From assembly GCF_004799685.1 (NCBI RefSeq), contig NZ_CP031312.1:124001-188000 (forward strand): a stretch of 64,000 bases of DNA, written 5' to 3'. The position numbers and the translations under genes were made by a program. The stretch's first letter is position 1. The number at the start of each line of letters is the position of its first letter. Of this stretch, positions 36,416 through 45,392 are shown one piece after another. The notes beneath the pieces are model-generated. The model saw only the letters and a program-made list of their open reading frames with translations, was not told the DNA's origin and made no database searches. The DNA is from Halobellus limi (GTDB lineage: Archaea; Halobacteriota; Halobacteria; Halobacteriales; Haloferacaceae).

Positions 36416-36718
36416 CTCATCTAATTGTCACGCTAGGTGCTTAATTGTCACCGCGCGGAGAGGGGTCGGGAAGCGGGATCGGAATCGGACGTCCCTCGTG
36501 TCTCGACGTGACCGAAGAACGCCAGTGCCCGGTCACGGTGGGTACAGTCGAGTCGTATCCGGACCAGTCCGTGGCTACTGCGAGAAGCGCTCTGGGGAGA
36601 GATATCGCTCAGTGACGTCGAGAACGATCGCGCTTCCTACGACGAACCGGCGACGACGGTCCGGGAATTGCGATCGGCGACTCGCGAAAAAATTCGACGG
36701 CGAAAAGCGGCGAGGCCG
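36416..36718. other. Intergenic region between membrane protein gene and etfA
   Basis: No gene is seen in about 300 bases. It contains the direct repeat described separately at its left end, and the sequence after the etfA stop on its right. Nothing else stands out. Confidence 0.5.
36422..36451 (-). repeat. Two TAATTGTCAC direct repeats, 20-base period, candidate operator
   Basis: TAATTGTCAC occurs at 36422-36431 and 36442-36451, exactly two helical turns apart. The first copy begins 7 bases upstream of the membrane protein's start codon, so in the minus direction both lie in its promoter. Spacing suits a dimeric or cooperative regulator. Confidence 0.5.
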
Positions 36719-37684
36719 CTACTCGGAGTGGCCGCGCGCTTCCAGTTCCTCTGCGATCGCCGGCGCCACCTCGTGGAGGTCCGCGATCACCGCCCAATCG
36801 GCCTTCTGGATGATCGCCGCCTCCGGATCCGTGTTGATCGCTAGGATGTTCTCCGCCCCCTTACACCCCACCATGTGCTGGACCGCACCGCTGATCCCCG
36901 CGGGGATGTAGATTTCCGGCGCGATCTTCGCTCCCGTCTGCCCGATCTGGTCGTCGTGCGGCCGCCATCCCTCGTTGACCGCCGCGCGCGAGGACCCCAG
37001 CGCCGCGTTCGGCACCCGCTCGACCAGCGCTTCCAGTTCCGAGAAGTCCCCGTCGGTTCCACGACCTCCGGAGACCACCACCCGGGCCTCCCCGAGCGGC
37101 ACGCCCTCCACGTCGGATTCCTCGACCGACGTCAGTTGCACCCGCAGGTCGCCGTCCGCGAGGTCCGGCGCGAACGCCTCGACAGCGGCCGCGTCGCCGC
37201 CGGTCGCCGAGGCCGATACCTCGTTAGCCGCCACCGTCAGCAGGTTCGTCTCCGCCGTGAGCCTCGAATGCTCGATCAGCGTCCCGCCCCACCGCTGGCG
37301 GGTCAGCTCGTAGGAGTCGCCCACTTCCACGTCCGTGACCTCCGCCGCCATCGTCACGTCCAGCTTCGAGGCCGCGTGCGCCAGCGTCTCCGCGCCTCGA
37401 TCAGTCCCCGGCGCGATCACCGCTTCCGTGCCGACCTCTTCAGCGCACTGCACGACCGCGCGACCGTACGCTTCCGGCGCGTACTCCTCGAGGCTGTCGA
37501 CGGCGTGCAGCGTCTCGACCCCGTGGTCGCCGGCCTCGCCAGCGACGTCTTCGGCACCAGCCCCGAACGCGATCGCTTCCAGCGGTTCGCCGGCCTGGTC
37601 GGCGACGTCACGCGCCAAAGCCAGCGCTTGCAGCGACACGTCGTCCAGTCCTTCCTCGTCGTGTTCGACGAGCGTGAGTACCAT
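36719..37684 (-). CDS. etfA: Electron transfer flavoprotein alpha subunit
   Basis: 321 residues. The C-terminal FAD-binding domain carries the hallmark ETF-alpha signature: SRAAVNEGW, DQIGQTGAKIAPEIYI, GISGAVQHMVG and INTDPEAAIIQKADW. With EtfB it takes electrons from FAD-linked dehydrogenases in the cytoplasm and hands them to a quinone reductase at the membrane. Lies one base after etfB and downstream of a DMGDH/SARDH-type gene, all on the minus strand, so the ETF is most likely dedicated to that dehydrogenase. Confidence 0.96.
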   Translation of the reverse strand: MVLTLVEHDEEGLDDVSLQALALARDVADQAGEPLEAIAFGAGAEDVAGEAGDHGVETLHAVDSLEEYAPEAYGRAVVQCAEEVGTEAVIAPGTDRGAETLAHAASKLDVTMAAEVTDVEVGDSYELTRQRWGGTLIEHSRLTAETNLLTVAANEVSASATGGDAAAVEAFAPDLADGDLRVQLTSVEESDVEGVPLGEARVVVSGGRGTDGDFSELEALVERVPNAALGSSRAAVNEGWRPHDDQIGQTGAKIAPEIYIPAGISGAVQHMVGCKGAENILAINTDPEAAIIQKADWAVIADLHEVAPAIAEELEARGHSE

Positions 37685-37685
37685 C

Positions 37686-38441
37686 TCAGACCACCTCCAG
37701 TTCTTCGAGCACGTCCACGACGTCCTCGGCCGCCTCCGGGCTCTCCCCGAGGATCTCCGCGGGACTGTCGTCCGTCTCCGGCACTTCCAACTCGACCAGT
37801 TCCAGGTCGTCCTCGCGCGGGTCGGGCTCGCTCTGTGCGACGGACGCTTTGCGCGCCTGCATCTTCGCCCGCATCGACGGGTACCGCGGCTCGTTCAGCC
37901 CCTCTTTCACCGTGATCACCGCGGGCAGGGCCACCTCGTAGACTTCCGACCCGCCCGGGATCTCCCGTTTGGCCGTCGCCGTCCCGCCGTCGACGTCGAG
38001 GTCTTTGATGCCCGTCACGCAGGGCAGGCCGAGTTCTTCCGCGACGCGAACGCCCACCTGATGGTTCGCCGCGTCCGCCGATTCGTTGCCGAACAGCAGC
38101 AGGTCGAACTCCGTGTCGCTCTCCTCGACCGCTTCAGCGATGGCTTCCGCCGTCCCCGCGGGACCCCACTCGGCGTCCCCGCCATCCAGCAGAATCCCGT
38201 CGTCGGCCCCCATCGCGATCGCCGAGCGGAGTTGCTCGGTCGCTTCCTCCTCGCCCAGCGTCAGCACGGTCACGTTCCCCCCGTGCTCTTCGACGAGTTG
38301 GACGCCTTCCTCGACCGCGCACTCCTCGTGGGGGCTGAACGTGAACCCCAGCGACGTCGTGTCGATATCGAGGTTGTCCTCCGTCAACGATACCTTCGCG
38401 CCCGTCTCCGGCACGCGCTTGATTGCTGTGAGTATCTCCAT
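37686..38441 (-). CDS. etfB: Electron transfer flavoprotein beta subunit
   Basis: 251 residues. ETF-beta features include ANHQVGVRVAEEL (AMP/FAD-contacting helix) and the family signature VITVKEGLNEPRYPSM followed by a charged helix. Forms the soluble heterodimer with EtfA. It starts 24 bases after the stop of the DMGDH/SARDH-type gene and ends one base before etfA, making a three-gene operon (dehydrogenase-etfB-etfA). Confidence 0.96.
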   Translation of the reverse strand: MEILTAIKRVPETGAKVSLTEDNLDIDTTSLGFTFSPHEECAVEEGVQLVEEHGGNVTVLTLGEEEATEQLRSAIAMGADDGILLDGGDAEWGPAGTAEAIAEAVEESDTEFDLLLFGNESADAANHQVGVRVAEELGLPCVTGIKDLDVDGGTATAKREIPGGSEVYEVALPAVITVKEGLNEPRYPSMRAKMQARKASVAQSEPDPREDDLELVELEVPETDDSPAEILGESPEAAEDVVDVLEELEVV

Positions 38442-38465
38442 AAGTGTGTGCTCCGTCTCCTCCCG

Positions 38466-41000
38466 TTAGTATTCGTTGCGGAACAGCCGGTCGTTCTCCG
38501 GATCGAAGACCCCGCCGTTGCCCGCGACCTCAACTTCCACCGGGTAGTGCTGGCCGAAGTACTCCACCTGCAGTTCCCGGCCCTCCTCGGCGTACTCCTG
38601 GGGCAGGTACGACAGCAGCAGATGCTTGCCCACCGACGGGCCCGTCCCCGCCGACGTCACGTACGAGCGACGGCCCTCCTCGTCGATGAGCACCTCGCCG
38701 TCCTGATCGAGGATCGGCTCGCCACCCGTCATAAACCGCGGCTCGCCGCCCTCCGGCGCGTGGTCCGTGACGGACAGCGTACACAGCGTCGCCGCGTTCT
38801 CCTCGTCGATCGCTTCCGCGTACGCGTCCTTCCCGATGAAGTCCGCGTCCTTCACCCCGTGGAACGTCAGCCCCGCTTCCGCGGGGTTGTAATCGATTTC
38901 GAGCTCCGCGCCCATCAGCCGGTAGCCCTTCTCCATCCGACCCGTCTCGCCGTAGACGCCCGTCCCGACCGGCCGGATGTCGTGCTCTTGGCCCGCCTCG
39001 TAGACCGTGTCCCAGAGGCGCTGGCCCCGGTCCATCGGCGCGTAGATCTCCCACCCGAACTCGCCCACGTAGGAGATCCGCAGCGCCTTCGCGGACACGC
39101 CGTTGATCGTCACGTCCTTCATCTCCGCGAAGTCGAAGGAGTCGGCCGTCATCGGCTCCTCGCTGATCGAATCCATCAGCGCTTCCGCGTTCGGCCCCCA
39201 CACGCCCAGCGTGCACAGTTCCGAAGAACGACCGATGAGTTCGGCGTCGCCTTCGAGGTGGTCGCCGAACCACGTCTTGTCCTGGCCCGCGTGGGAACCG
39301 CCGGTGATCACCCGGTAGTGGTTCTTCCCGAGACGCGCGACGGTCAGGTCCGCGACGAACCCCGCGTTCGGCGCCAGAATCGGCGTGTAGGAGGCGTCAC
39401 CCACCTCGATGTCCATCGACGCGACGCAGAGCCGCTCCATATTCTCGTAGGCGTCGCTCCCGATGATGTCGAAGATCCCGAAGCCCGTGTCGCCGATCAT
39501 CCCCACGTTGTTCCGCAAGTGCAGGTGCTCGCCGAGGATGATGTCCGACCACCAGCGACTGTCCCACTCGTTGGGGCGCTGGAGGTCTTCGATCTGGTCT
39601 TCGTACTTGTCGACCAGATCCGCGTTCGACTCGAACCAGCGCGGGCGCTCCCAGCCGCCGGCCTCGAAGAACTCGGCGTCGAGATCCTCTTGACGGTTGT
39701 AGAAGGCACTCGTCCGGAGCGGGCGGGTGGACTGCCACTGCTCGCGCGGGTGGACGATGCCGTAGATCTTCTGATAGCCCTCGTGAGCGCGGCTCTTGAC
39801 GAACTCGTTCGTCTCGCCGTACTCGTCGAAGCGAGCGACGTGGTCGTGGGCGACGATGTCGATGTCGGGGTGGCCCTTCGTCATCCACTTCGAGACTTCC
39901 CGGGCGATCGCGGGCGCCTCCTTGATCCAGATGGCCGCACACGACCAGAGCCCGTCGACCTCGGGGATCGGGCCGAGCAGCGGGTGGCCGTCCGGCGTGA
40001 CGGAGAGCAGCCCGTCGATGGAGTGTCGAATGCCCGCGTCCGGGTCGTCGAGGAGGTCCGGAATGATCTCCAGAGCGTGCTCCATCGAGGGCTCGAAGGC
40101 GTCGTCGGTGAGTGGGGGCTGAGTCGGCGAGAGCGGCGACTCCTCGATGGAGGGGACGTCCTCGACGTCCCAGAGGATGGGTCGGTGCTCGTAGGAGCCG
40201 ACCTCGATGTCGTTGCCGTGCTGGCGCTCGTACATCTGGGTGTCCATGTCCCGGACGACCGGGTAGTTGATCTCGCCCTCGCCGTCCTCGAAGCGTTCGA
40301 TGGGTCCGACAGAGACCATCTGGTGGACGGCGGGGGTCAGCGGAATGTCGACGCCGGCCATATCCGCGATTTTGGGGCTCCAGAGGCCGGCGGCGATGAC
40401 GACCTCGTCGGCCTCGACGGTTCCTTTCTCGGTCTCGACGGCGGTGATCTCGCCGTCCTCGACGTGGAGGTCGGTGACTTCCGTGTTCGGCGCCGTCCGG
40501 AGCGCGCCCTTCTCGTCGGCCTGCTGGCGGTAGAGTTCGCCGGCGCGAAGCGGGTCACAGGTGCCGGCGCCGGTGCTGTAGAAGCCGCCCTTGATGATGT
40601 CGGTGTTGACGTAGGGGACGAGTTCCTCGACCTCCTCGGGCGTGAGGAGCCTTCCCTCCTCGCCGAATGCCTTCGCGGAGACGACGCGGCGCTTGAGTTC
40701 CTCCATCCGCTCCTCGGTTCGAGCGACCTCGATCCCGCCGGAGTTCGTGAAGGTGCCGAACTCGCGGTAGATGTCCCGGCTGTCCGACGTCAGCTGGGTC
40801 ATGTCTTTGCTGTGTTCGACGGGGAAGATGAAGTTGGAGGCGTGGCCGGTCGAGCCGCCGGGGTCCGATAGGGGCCCCTTGTCGATCAGGAGGATGTCGT
40901 CTCTGCCGCGTTCGGCGAGTTCGCCTACGAGGGAGCTGCCGACGATGCCAGCTCCGATCACTACGGTACCTGCCGTCGATGGGAATTCGTTCGAGCTCAT
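38466..41000 (-). CDS. FAD oxidoreductase-GcvT fusion, dimethylglycine/sarcosine dehydrogenase family (copy 2)
   Basis: 844 residues. Same architecture as the gene at 29568: DAO Rossmann motif GAGIVG (16-21), GGSTGHA with His53 in the position of the covalent-FAD histidine, an FAO_M-like middle (about 380-450), then GcvT and GCV_T_C domains (about 455-844) with GVWGPNAEALM and YVGEFGWEIY. Predicted to oxidise an N-methylated amine, transferring the one-carbon unit to THF and electrons to ETF. It is the first gene of an operon with etfB and etfA. The FAD-site flanks differ clearly from copy 1 (ASNFIF against APGIIF), suggesting a different substrate. Confidence 0.91.
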   Translation of the reverse strand: MSSNEFPSTAGTVVIGAGIVGSSLVGELAERGRDDILLIDKGPLSDPGGSTGHASNFIFPVEHSKDMTQLTSDSRDIYREFGTFTNSGGIEVARTEERMEELKRRVVSAKAFGEEGRLLTPEEVEELVPYVNTDIIKGGFYSTGAGTCDPLRAGELYRQQADEKGALRTAPNTEVTDLHVEDGEITAVETEKGTVEADEVVIAAGLWSPKIADMAGVDIPLTPAVHQMVSVGPIERFEDGEGEINYPVVRDMDTQMYERQHGNDIEVGSYEHRPILWDVEDVPSIEESPLSPTQPPLTDDAFEPSMEHALEIIPDLLDDPDAGIRHSIDGLLSVTPDGHPLLGPIPEVDGLWSCAAIWIKEAPAIAREVSKWMTKGHPDIDIVAHDHVARFDEYGETNEFVKSRAHEGYQKIYGIVHPREQWQSTRPLRTSAFYNRQEDLDAEFFEAGGWERPRWFESNADLVDKYEDQIEDLQRPNEWDSRWWSDIILGEHLHLRNNVGMIGDTGFGIFDIIGSDAYENMERLCVASMDIEVGDASYTPILAPNAGFVADLTVARLGKNHYRVITGGSHAGQDKTWFGDHLEGDAELIGRSSELCTLGVWGPNAEALMDSISEEPMTADSFDFAEMKDVTINGVSAKALRISYVGEFGWEIYAPMDRGQRLWDTVYEAGQEHDIRPVGTGVYGETGRMEKGYRLMGAELEIDYNPAEAGLTFHGVKDADFIGKDAYAEAIDEENAATLCTLSVTDHAPEGGEPRFMTGGEPILDQDGEVLIDEEGRRSYVTSAGTGPSVGKHLLLSYLPQEYAEEGRELQVEYFGQHYPVEVEVAGNGGVFDPENDRLFRNEY

Positions 41001-41138
41001 CGGTGTACAAACTCAGTTTTGGGTTCGGTCATCTTGGTTTTTGGTGTCGCGTCGCAAAGCTTCACACGTCTGTCCGCTGGGTGTCCGCTACGTGTACAGT
41101 GTCTGTATCTAACGATAATTAATCACACCTTCAATACT

Positions 41139-41156
41139 CCACGTCATTTTACGTGG
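41139..41156. other. Hairpin with CCACGT/ACGTGG stem
   Basis: A perfect six-base inverted repeat with a six-base A/T-rich loop lies upstream of the dehydrogenase-etf operon and downstream of the small membrane protein gene. It could be a terminator for the latter or an operator for the operon. The rest of 41001-41270 shows no gene. Confidence 0.4.
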
Positions 41157-41270
41157 GAGCGCGGCCGCTCCCGCGCGAGAGAAGATCCGTCCGCCGACGG
41201 ATTCACCGCCCCGGTGGCGCTCGGCGTCGTTCCTCCGCCCCGCACACCCTGTTTGCGCGCGACGGTCCGG

Positions 41271-41405
41271 TCACAGCAACAGGAACAGGGCGAACGGGAG
41301 AACGAACAGGAGGACGAACAGGCCCAGCAGTCCGAGCCCGTAGCTCACGACGGTTGCCAGGCCGGCGGTCCAGGCGGGATGATCGAATCGAGCGGGTGCG
41401 TTCAT
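41271..41405 (-). CDS. Small single-helix membrane protein, 44 residues
   Basis: From the ATG at 41405 a 44-residue product has a short polar N-terminus (NAPARFDHPAWTAG) followed by a long hydrophobic helix to the end. Small proteins with a similar start are, to my recollection, conserved in haloarchaea. Function unknown. Lies between the HdrD-like gene (divergent) and the dehydrogenase-etf operon. Confidence 0.55.
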   Translation of the reverse strand: MNAPARFDHPAWTAGLATVVSYGLGLLGLFVLLFVLPFALFLLL

Positions 41406-41636
41406 ACGTGTCAACGGCTTCGGATGGCGGGTGCTTAGTTGTGGTGACGCCGCGGACTCCACAACCAGTCAGTAACGATATACGACGTGGTCGACGCGGC
41501 CGGGCCACTGGCCTCCGCCGACGCGTCCGAAACCCGTCCACGCGACAGGCACGGACGCGTTGGAGTCGGTAGCGAGACGATCCGGTCCCGAAGTGATCGA
41601 TCCGATATCGCGGCGGGCCGGCGGTTCGTGCCAACC

Positions 41637-41644
41637 TTTATACT
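41637..41644 (+). promoter_or_regulatory. TATA box of HdrD-like gene
   Basis: TTTATACT lies 25-32 bases before the ATG at 41669, indicating a leaderless transcript. Confidence 0.6.
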
Positions 41645-41668
41645 CGGATTGGCGAACTATACGGAATA

Positions 41669-43852
41669 ATGGTTGCTGAAGGAACCGTAACGAGACCGAC
41701 GTTCTGGGGTATCGGGCACCTCGGCAAGATCGCGTTTTACCTCCTTGCCGTCGTGACGATCCTGGTGTTCGCCTACGGCGTCTACCGGCGGGTCGACCGC
41801 TACACGGCCGGACAGGCGGACTGGTTCGACAGGCTCGACGACCTCCCCCATCGAATCGTCAGTAGCGCGCGAATCGTGCTCTCGAACAAGAAGCTCTTCG
41901 ACCGGGATACCGCGGGCGGGCTGATGCACGCGTTCATCCTGTGGGGCTTTCTCACGCTCCTCATCGGGACGACGATCCTCGCGATCGATATGGACGTCTA
42001 TCAGCCGATCACCGGACTGGTCGGCACCGAGCAGTCGTTCTTCGTGGGGGACTTCTACCTCTCGTACTCCTTCGTGATGGACACGATGGGGCTGCTGTTC
42101 GTCGTCGGCGTCGGCGTCGCGCTGTACCGCCGGTACGCCGCACGGAAGTGGCGCCTCCACGGCAAACACACGAGCCTGGAGGACGACCTGTTCATCTGGG
42201 CGCTCTTCCTCCTCGGCGTCGGCGGCTACCTCACCGAGGGCCTGCGCATCCTCGGCACCGGCTTCCCGGAGTTCGAGACCGTGAGCTTCGTCGGCTGGTT
42301 CGTCGCCGAGGTGCTCGCCATCGCGGGGATGACGCAGATGACCGCCGAGGCCATCTACCCGGCGGTCTGGTGGTCGCACTCGCTTCTCGCGTTCGCGTTC
42401 ATCGCCGCGATCCCGTTCGGGAAACCGTTCCACATGCTCTCCTCGTACGCGAACATCGTCACGCGAGACGAGAAGGCCGGCGCTCGGCTCCCGGGTATCC
42501 CGGCCGACCTCGACGCCGACACCGGCGCCGAGAGCATCGACGACTTCTCCTGGAAGGAGATCCTCGATCAGGACGCCTGTACCAAGTGCGGGCGCTGTTC
42601 CTCGGCGTGTCCGGCGGAGACCTCGGGTCGGCCGCTCGATCCGCGGGACGTGATCCTCGATCTGAAGCGGTACCGCGAGGACCTCGACGCCGGCGAGACC
42701 GAGGAGGTCGACATCGTCGCCGACGGCGGCGAGAGCGTCGTCGCCGCCGAGACGATGGAGTCGTGTATGGCCTGTATGGCCTGTATGGACGCCTGCCCGG
42801 TCGACATCGAGCACCTGAAGTCGTTCACGCGGATGAACCGACAGCTCACCGACCAGGGCGACGTCGACTCGAACGTCCAGGACACCTTCGACAACATCAT
42901 GGGGATGGGCAACACGTTCGGCGACCCGCCGGAGGAACGCGCCGCGTGGTCTGAGGAACTCGACTTCGACGTCACCGACGCCCGCGAGGAGGACGTCGAG
43001 TACCTCTGGTACGTCGGCGACTACCCGAGTTACGACGAGCGGAACAAGCAGGTCGCCCGCTCGCTCGCGAAGATCCTCGAACACGCAGACGTCGAGTACG
43101 GCATCCTCTTCGAGGACGAGAAGTACGACGGCAACGACATCCGCAGGCTCGGCGAGGAGTTCCTCTACGTCGACCTCGCGGGCTATCACGTCGAGAAGTT
43201 CGAGGAGGTCGATCCGGAGAAGATCATCTGTACGGACCCCCACTCCTACAACACGTTCAAGAACGAGTACCCGGAGGTCGAGTACGAGGACTTCGCCGAC
43301 GAGCCCCTGATGCAGTTCGAGTTCGACGGCGAGTGGAACCAGGATGGAGAGATCGACGTGCTGCACTGGACGCAGGCCGTCGAGGAGATGGTCGAAGACG
43401 GTCGGCTGGGACTCCGCGGCAACGAGCTCGACGTCACCGTCACGTACCACGATCCGTGTCACCTCGGCCGGTACAACGACGAGTACGAGGCGCCGCGTGA
43501 GCTCATCCGGGCGACCGGAGCGACGCTCGCGGAGATGCCGCGCAACCGCAACGAGTCGTTCTGTTGCGGCGGCGGCGGCGGCGGCCTCTGGATGGACATC
43601 GACGAGGAGTCGAAGCCGAGCGAGGAACGGATGCGCGAGGCGCTCGAAGACACCGAAGCCGGCGACGCCGTCGAGAAGTTCGTCGTCGCCTGTCCGATGT
43701 GTATGACGATGTACGAGGACGGGATGAAGACCGGCGGCTACGAGGACGACATCGAGATCGTCGACGTGGCGGAGCTCCTCGTCGACGCGATCGAGAGCGG
43801 ACCCGGAATCGAAGCGACGTCGACCTCCGGAGCCACCGGTCAGGCCGACTGA
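41669..43852 (+). CDS. Membrane-bound HdrD-like iron-sulfur oxidoreductase, candidate ETF:quinone reductase
   Basis: 727 residues. The N-terminal about 250 residues have about five or six membrane helices resembling a NarI/HdrE-type cytochrome-b domain. Two ferredoxin-type 4Fe-4S motifs follow: Cys304-307-310-314 and Cys366-369-372-376, each C-x2-C-x2-C-x3-CP. The C-terminal half carries CCG-type cysteine motifs (DPCHLGRY and FCCGGGGGG) as in heterodisulfide reductase HdrD and glycolate oxidase GlcF. Related membrane proteins accept electrons from ETF and reduce menaquinone in some bacteria. Its place beside the dehydrogenase-etfBA operon, divergently transcribed, supports this role here. Confidence 0.88.
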   Translation: MVAEGTVTRPTFWGIGHLGKIAFYLLAVVTILVFAYGVYRRVDRYTAGQADWFDRLDDLPHRIVSSARIVLSNKKLFDRDTAGGLMHAFILWGFLTLLIGTTILAIDMDVYQPITGLVGTEQSFFVGDFYLSYSFVMDTMGLLFVVGVGVALYRRYAARKWRLHGKHTSLEDDLFIWALFLLGVGGYLTEGLRILGTGFPEFETVSFVGWFVAEVLAIAGMTQMTAEAIYPAVWWSHSLLAFAFIAAIPFGKPFHMLSSYANIVTRDEKAGARLPGIPADLDADTGAESIDDFSWKEILDQDACTKCGRCSSACPAETSGRPLDPRDVILDLKRYREDLDAGETEEVDIVADGGESVVAAETMESCMACMACMDACPVDIEHLKSFTRMNRQLTDQGDVDSNVQDTFDNIMGMGNTFGDPPEERAAWSEELDFDVTDAREEDVEYLWYVGDYPSYDERNKQVARSLAKILEHADVEYGILFEDEKYDGNDIRRLGEEFLYVDLAGYHVEKFEEVDPEKIICTDPHSYNTFKNEYPEVEYEDFADEPLMQFEFDGEWNQDGEIDVLHWTQAVEEMVEDGRLGLRGNELDVTVTYHDPCHLGRYNDEYEAPRELIRATGATLAEMPRNRNESFCCGGGGGGLWMDIDEESKPSEERMREALEDTEAGDAVEKFVVACPMCMTMYEDGMKTGGYEDDIEIVDVAELLVDAIESGPGIEATSTSGATGQAD

Positions 43853-44094
43853 CGCGGACGACCGTCGTCGCTTCCCGATTATCGGTACCGGGTCGAGCCC
43901 CCGTCCCGGATCGTTCGCGGCGGGCGAATCGGTTTCGGAACTGACCGCTCGCGAAACACGTCTGGCACGTGAGGGGTCGGATAACTTCCGGAACGGCGGC
44001 CTATCCTCTGGCAAGGCGATCTTCCGAGTCTCTCTTCCCGAATCGCGGAAAGTTATTTGTAAACGGGTCGTGTCGGTGAGAGTGGTTCCGCGCG

Positions 44095-44538
44095 ATGTAC
44101 GACCAGATACTGATACCATACGACGGGAGCGACGAGGCGATAAAGGGCGCAAAACACGGGATCGAACTCGCCGCCGCGCTCGGCGCGGAGGTGCACGCAC
44201 TGTACGTCATCGATCTCCCCGGCGCACCGCGGGCGCTGGCGCTTCGGGACGACGAGGACAGGATGCGAGAGGAGTACGAGGAGTACGGCAACGAAGTTCT
44301 GGGCAACCTCGCGGACGTCGCCGACGAACACGGCGTCGAGTGCACGACCGCGATGCGAACCGGGACGCCGAACGAGGAGATCGTCGGCTACGCCGAAGAC
44401 GAGGGGATGGACGCCATCGTGATGGGGTCGGCCTACCGAGGCACGATCGGCGGCATCCTCGGGGGAACGATGGACAAAGTGGTCAGAACCGCGACGGTCC
44501 CCGTGATCACTCAGCGGATGCAGATGGACGAACTCTGA
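44095..44538 (+). CDS. Universal stress protein (UspA)
   Basis: 147 residues, a single UspA domain. Begins YDQILIPYDGSDEA; the nucleotide-binding glycine pattern MGSAYRGTIGGILGGT is near the C-terminus, followed by the last strand TVPVI. Probably binds ATP. An A/T-rich GTTATTTG element lies about 45 bases upstream with a short leader. Location beside the HdrD-like gene is typical of haloarchaeal Usp genes near energy or transport genes. Confidence 0.93.
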   Translation: MYDQILIPYDGSDEAIKGAKHGIELAAALGAEVHALYVIDLPGAPRALALRDDEDRMREEYEEYGNEVLGNLADVADEHGVECTTAMRTGTPNEEIVGYAEDEGMDAIVMGSAYRGTIGGILGGTMDKVVRTATVPVITQRMQMDEL

Positions 44539-44588
44539 GAGCCCGAGTCGAATGCGAACGACTGCCACGCGGCGGCGGCGGTTCGCGC

Positions 44589-44759
44589 TCAGGAATCAAC
44601 CAACCGTTTTTCTCGGAAGTAGATGACGATGCTCGCCGACAGAAACACGACGCCGGCAACGGCGAATTCGCCGGCCGCCAGGGCGAGCAGCGCGACTGCG
44701 AAGAGCACCACGACGAAGACGGCGGCGACGGTCGCGAGCACGTTTACCATACGTTCCAT
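44589..44759 (-). CDS. Small two-helix membrane protein, 56 residues
   Basis: A 56-residue minus-strand frame from ATG (44757-44759) to TGA (44589-44591). The product begins MERMVNVLATVAAV and has two closely spaced hydrophobic helices with a basic C-terminal end (YFREKRLVDS). The hydrophobic pattern and charged tail support a real membrane protein. It is convergent with the Usp gene, 50 bases away. No known family. Confidence 0.6.
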   Translation of the reverse strand: MERMVNVLATVAAVFVVVLFAVALLALAAGEFAVAGVVFLSASIVIYFREKRLVDS

Positions 44760-44975
44760 CAGGTAACGGGAGCGATTAAAACACTGTCGTCGACGTGGGA
44801 GAATCGAACGGGCGTCGCCTGCGACCCGTCGGGTCTCGACCGGGGAACACGAGTCGATTCCAGGTGATGGCGAATCCCATAGGGACTGTGGTGGAAATCC
44901 ATCGTTCGGTTTCAGCCGAATCGGATACCGCGGCCAGCCGAGAGCCTGACCACCGGTCGTCCACGATACCCCCTA

Positions 44976-45392
44976 TCAGTAGTCGTGTTTGAACTCCCAG
45001 TGGTACCGACAGCTGTGACACGTCGCCCACTCGGGGACGTCGATGACCCTCGGATGGCGGCGTCCGTGTTCCATCTCTGATCCGCAGACGGGGCAGATGA
45101 AGTGCTGAAGTTCGAGTTTCGGGAACTCGTCGTAGTCGAACGTCGCGACGCAGCGCCTGCAGTCGATGTCGTCGTGTGGGTGGTGCTGGTTGACGTCGCT
45201 GCCGCACCGGGCGCAACTCAGCAACGCGGGGGGCCGAGAGGCCCATCCGACGTCGCCGTCGAGCGTCGTCGTGCTCGTTTCGGGACTCGACAGCCGGAAG
45301 CCGGATTTCTCCGGGTCGGCACGCAGCGGTTCTACGATGCGGACCGCGACACGGCGGAGCCACCGAACCACAACTCGTAAATTATCTATCAC
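44976..45392 (-). CDS. Zinc-ribbon protein
   Basis: 138 residues. Four Cys-x2-Cys knuckles (SCARC, DCRRC, ICPVC, TCHSC) form two probable zinc ribbons in the C-terminal two thirds (about 58-130); the N-terminal part is basic and may be helical. Likely binds nucleic acid or a protein partner. No neighbour suggests a specific role. Confidence 0.72.
   Translation of the reverse strand: MIDNLRVVVRWLRRVAVRIVEPLRADPEKSGFRLSSPETSTTTLDGDVGWASRPPALLSCARCGSDVNQHHPHDDIDCRRCVATFDYDEFPKLELQHFICPVCGSEMEHGRRHPRVIDVPEWATCHSCRYHWEFKHDY

Noticed and set aside
37335-40871. Very long plus-strand open frame (1178 codons) across etfA, etfB and the second dehydrogenase
   Set aside because: It is antisense to three clear genes; such frames are common in GC-rich DNA. 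The product is Arg/Val-rich and lacks acidic haloarchaeal composition or domains.
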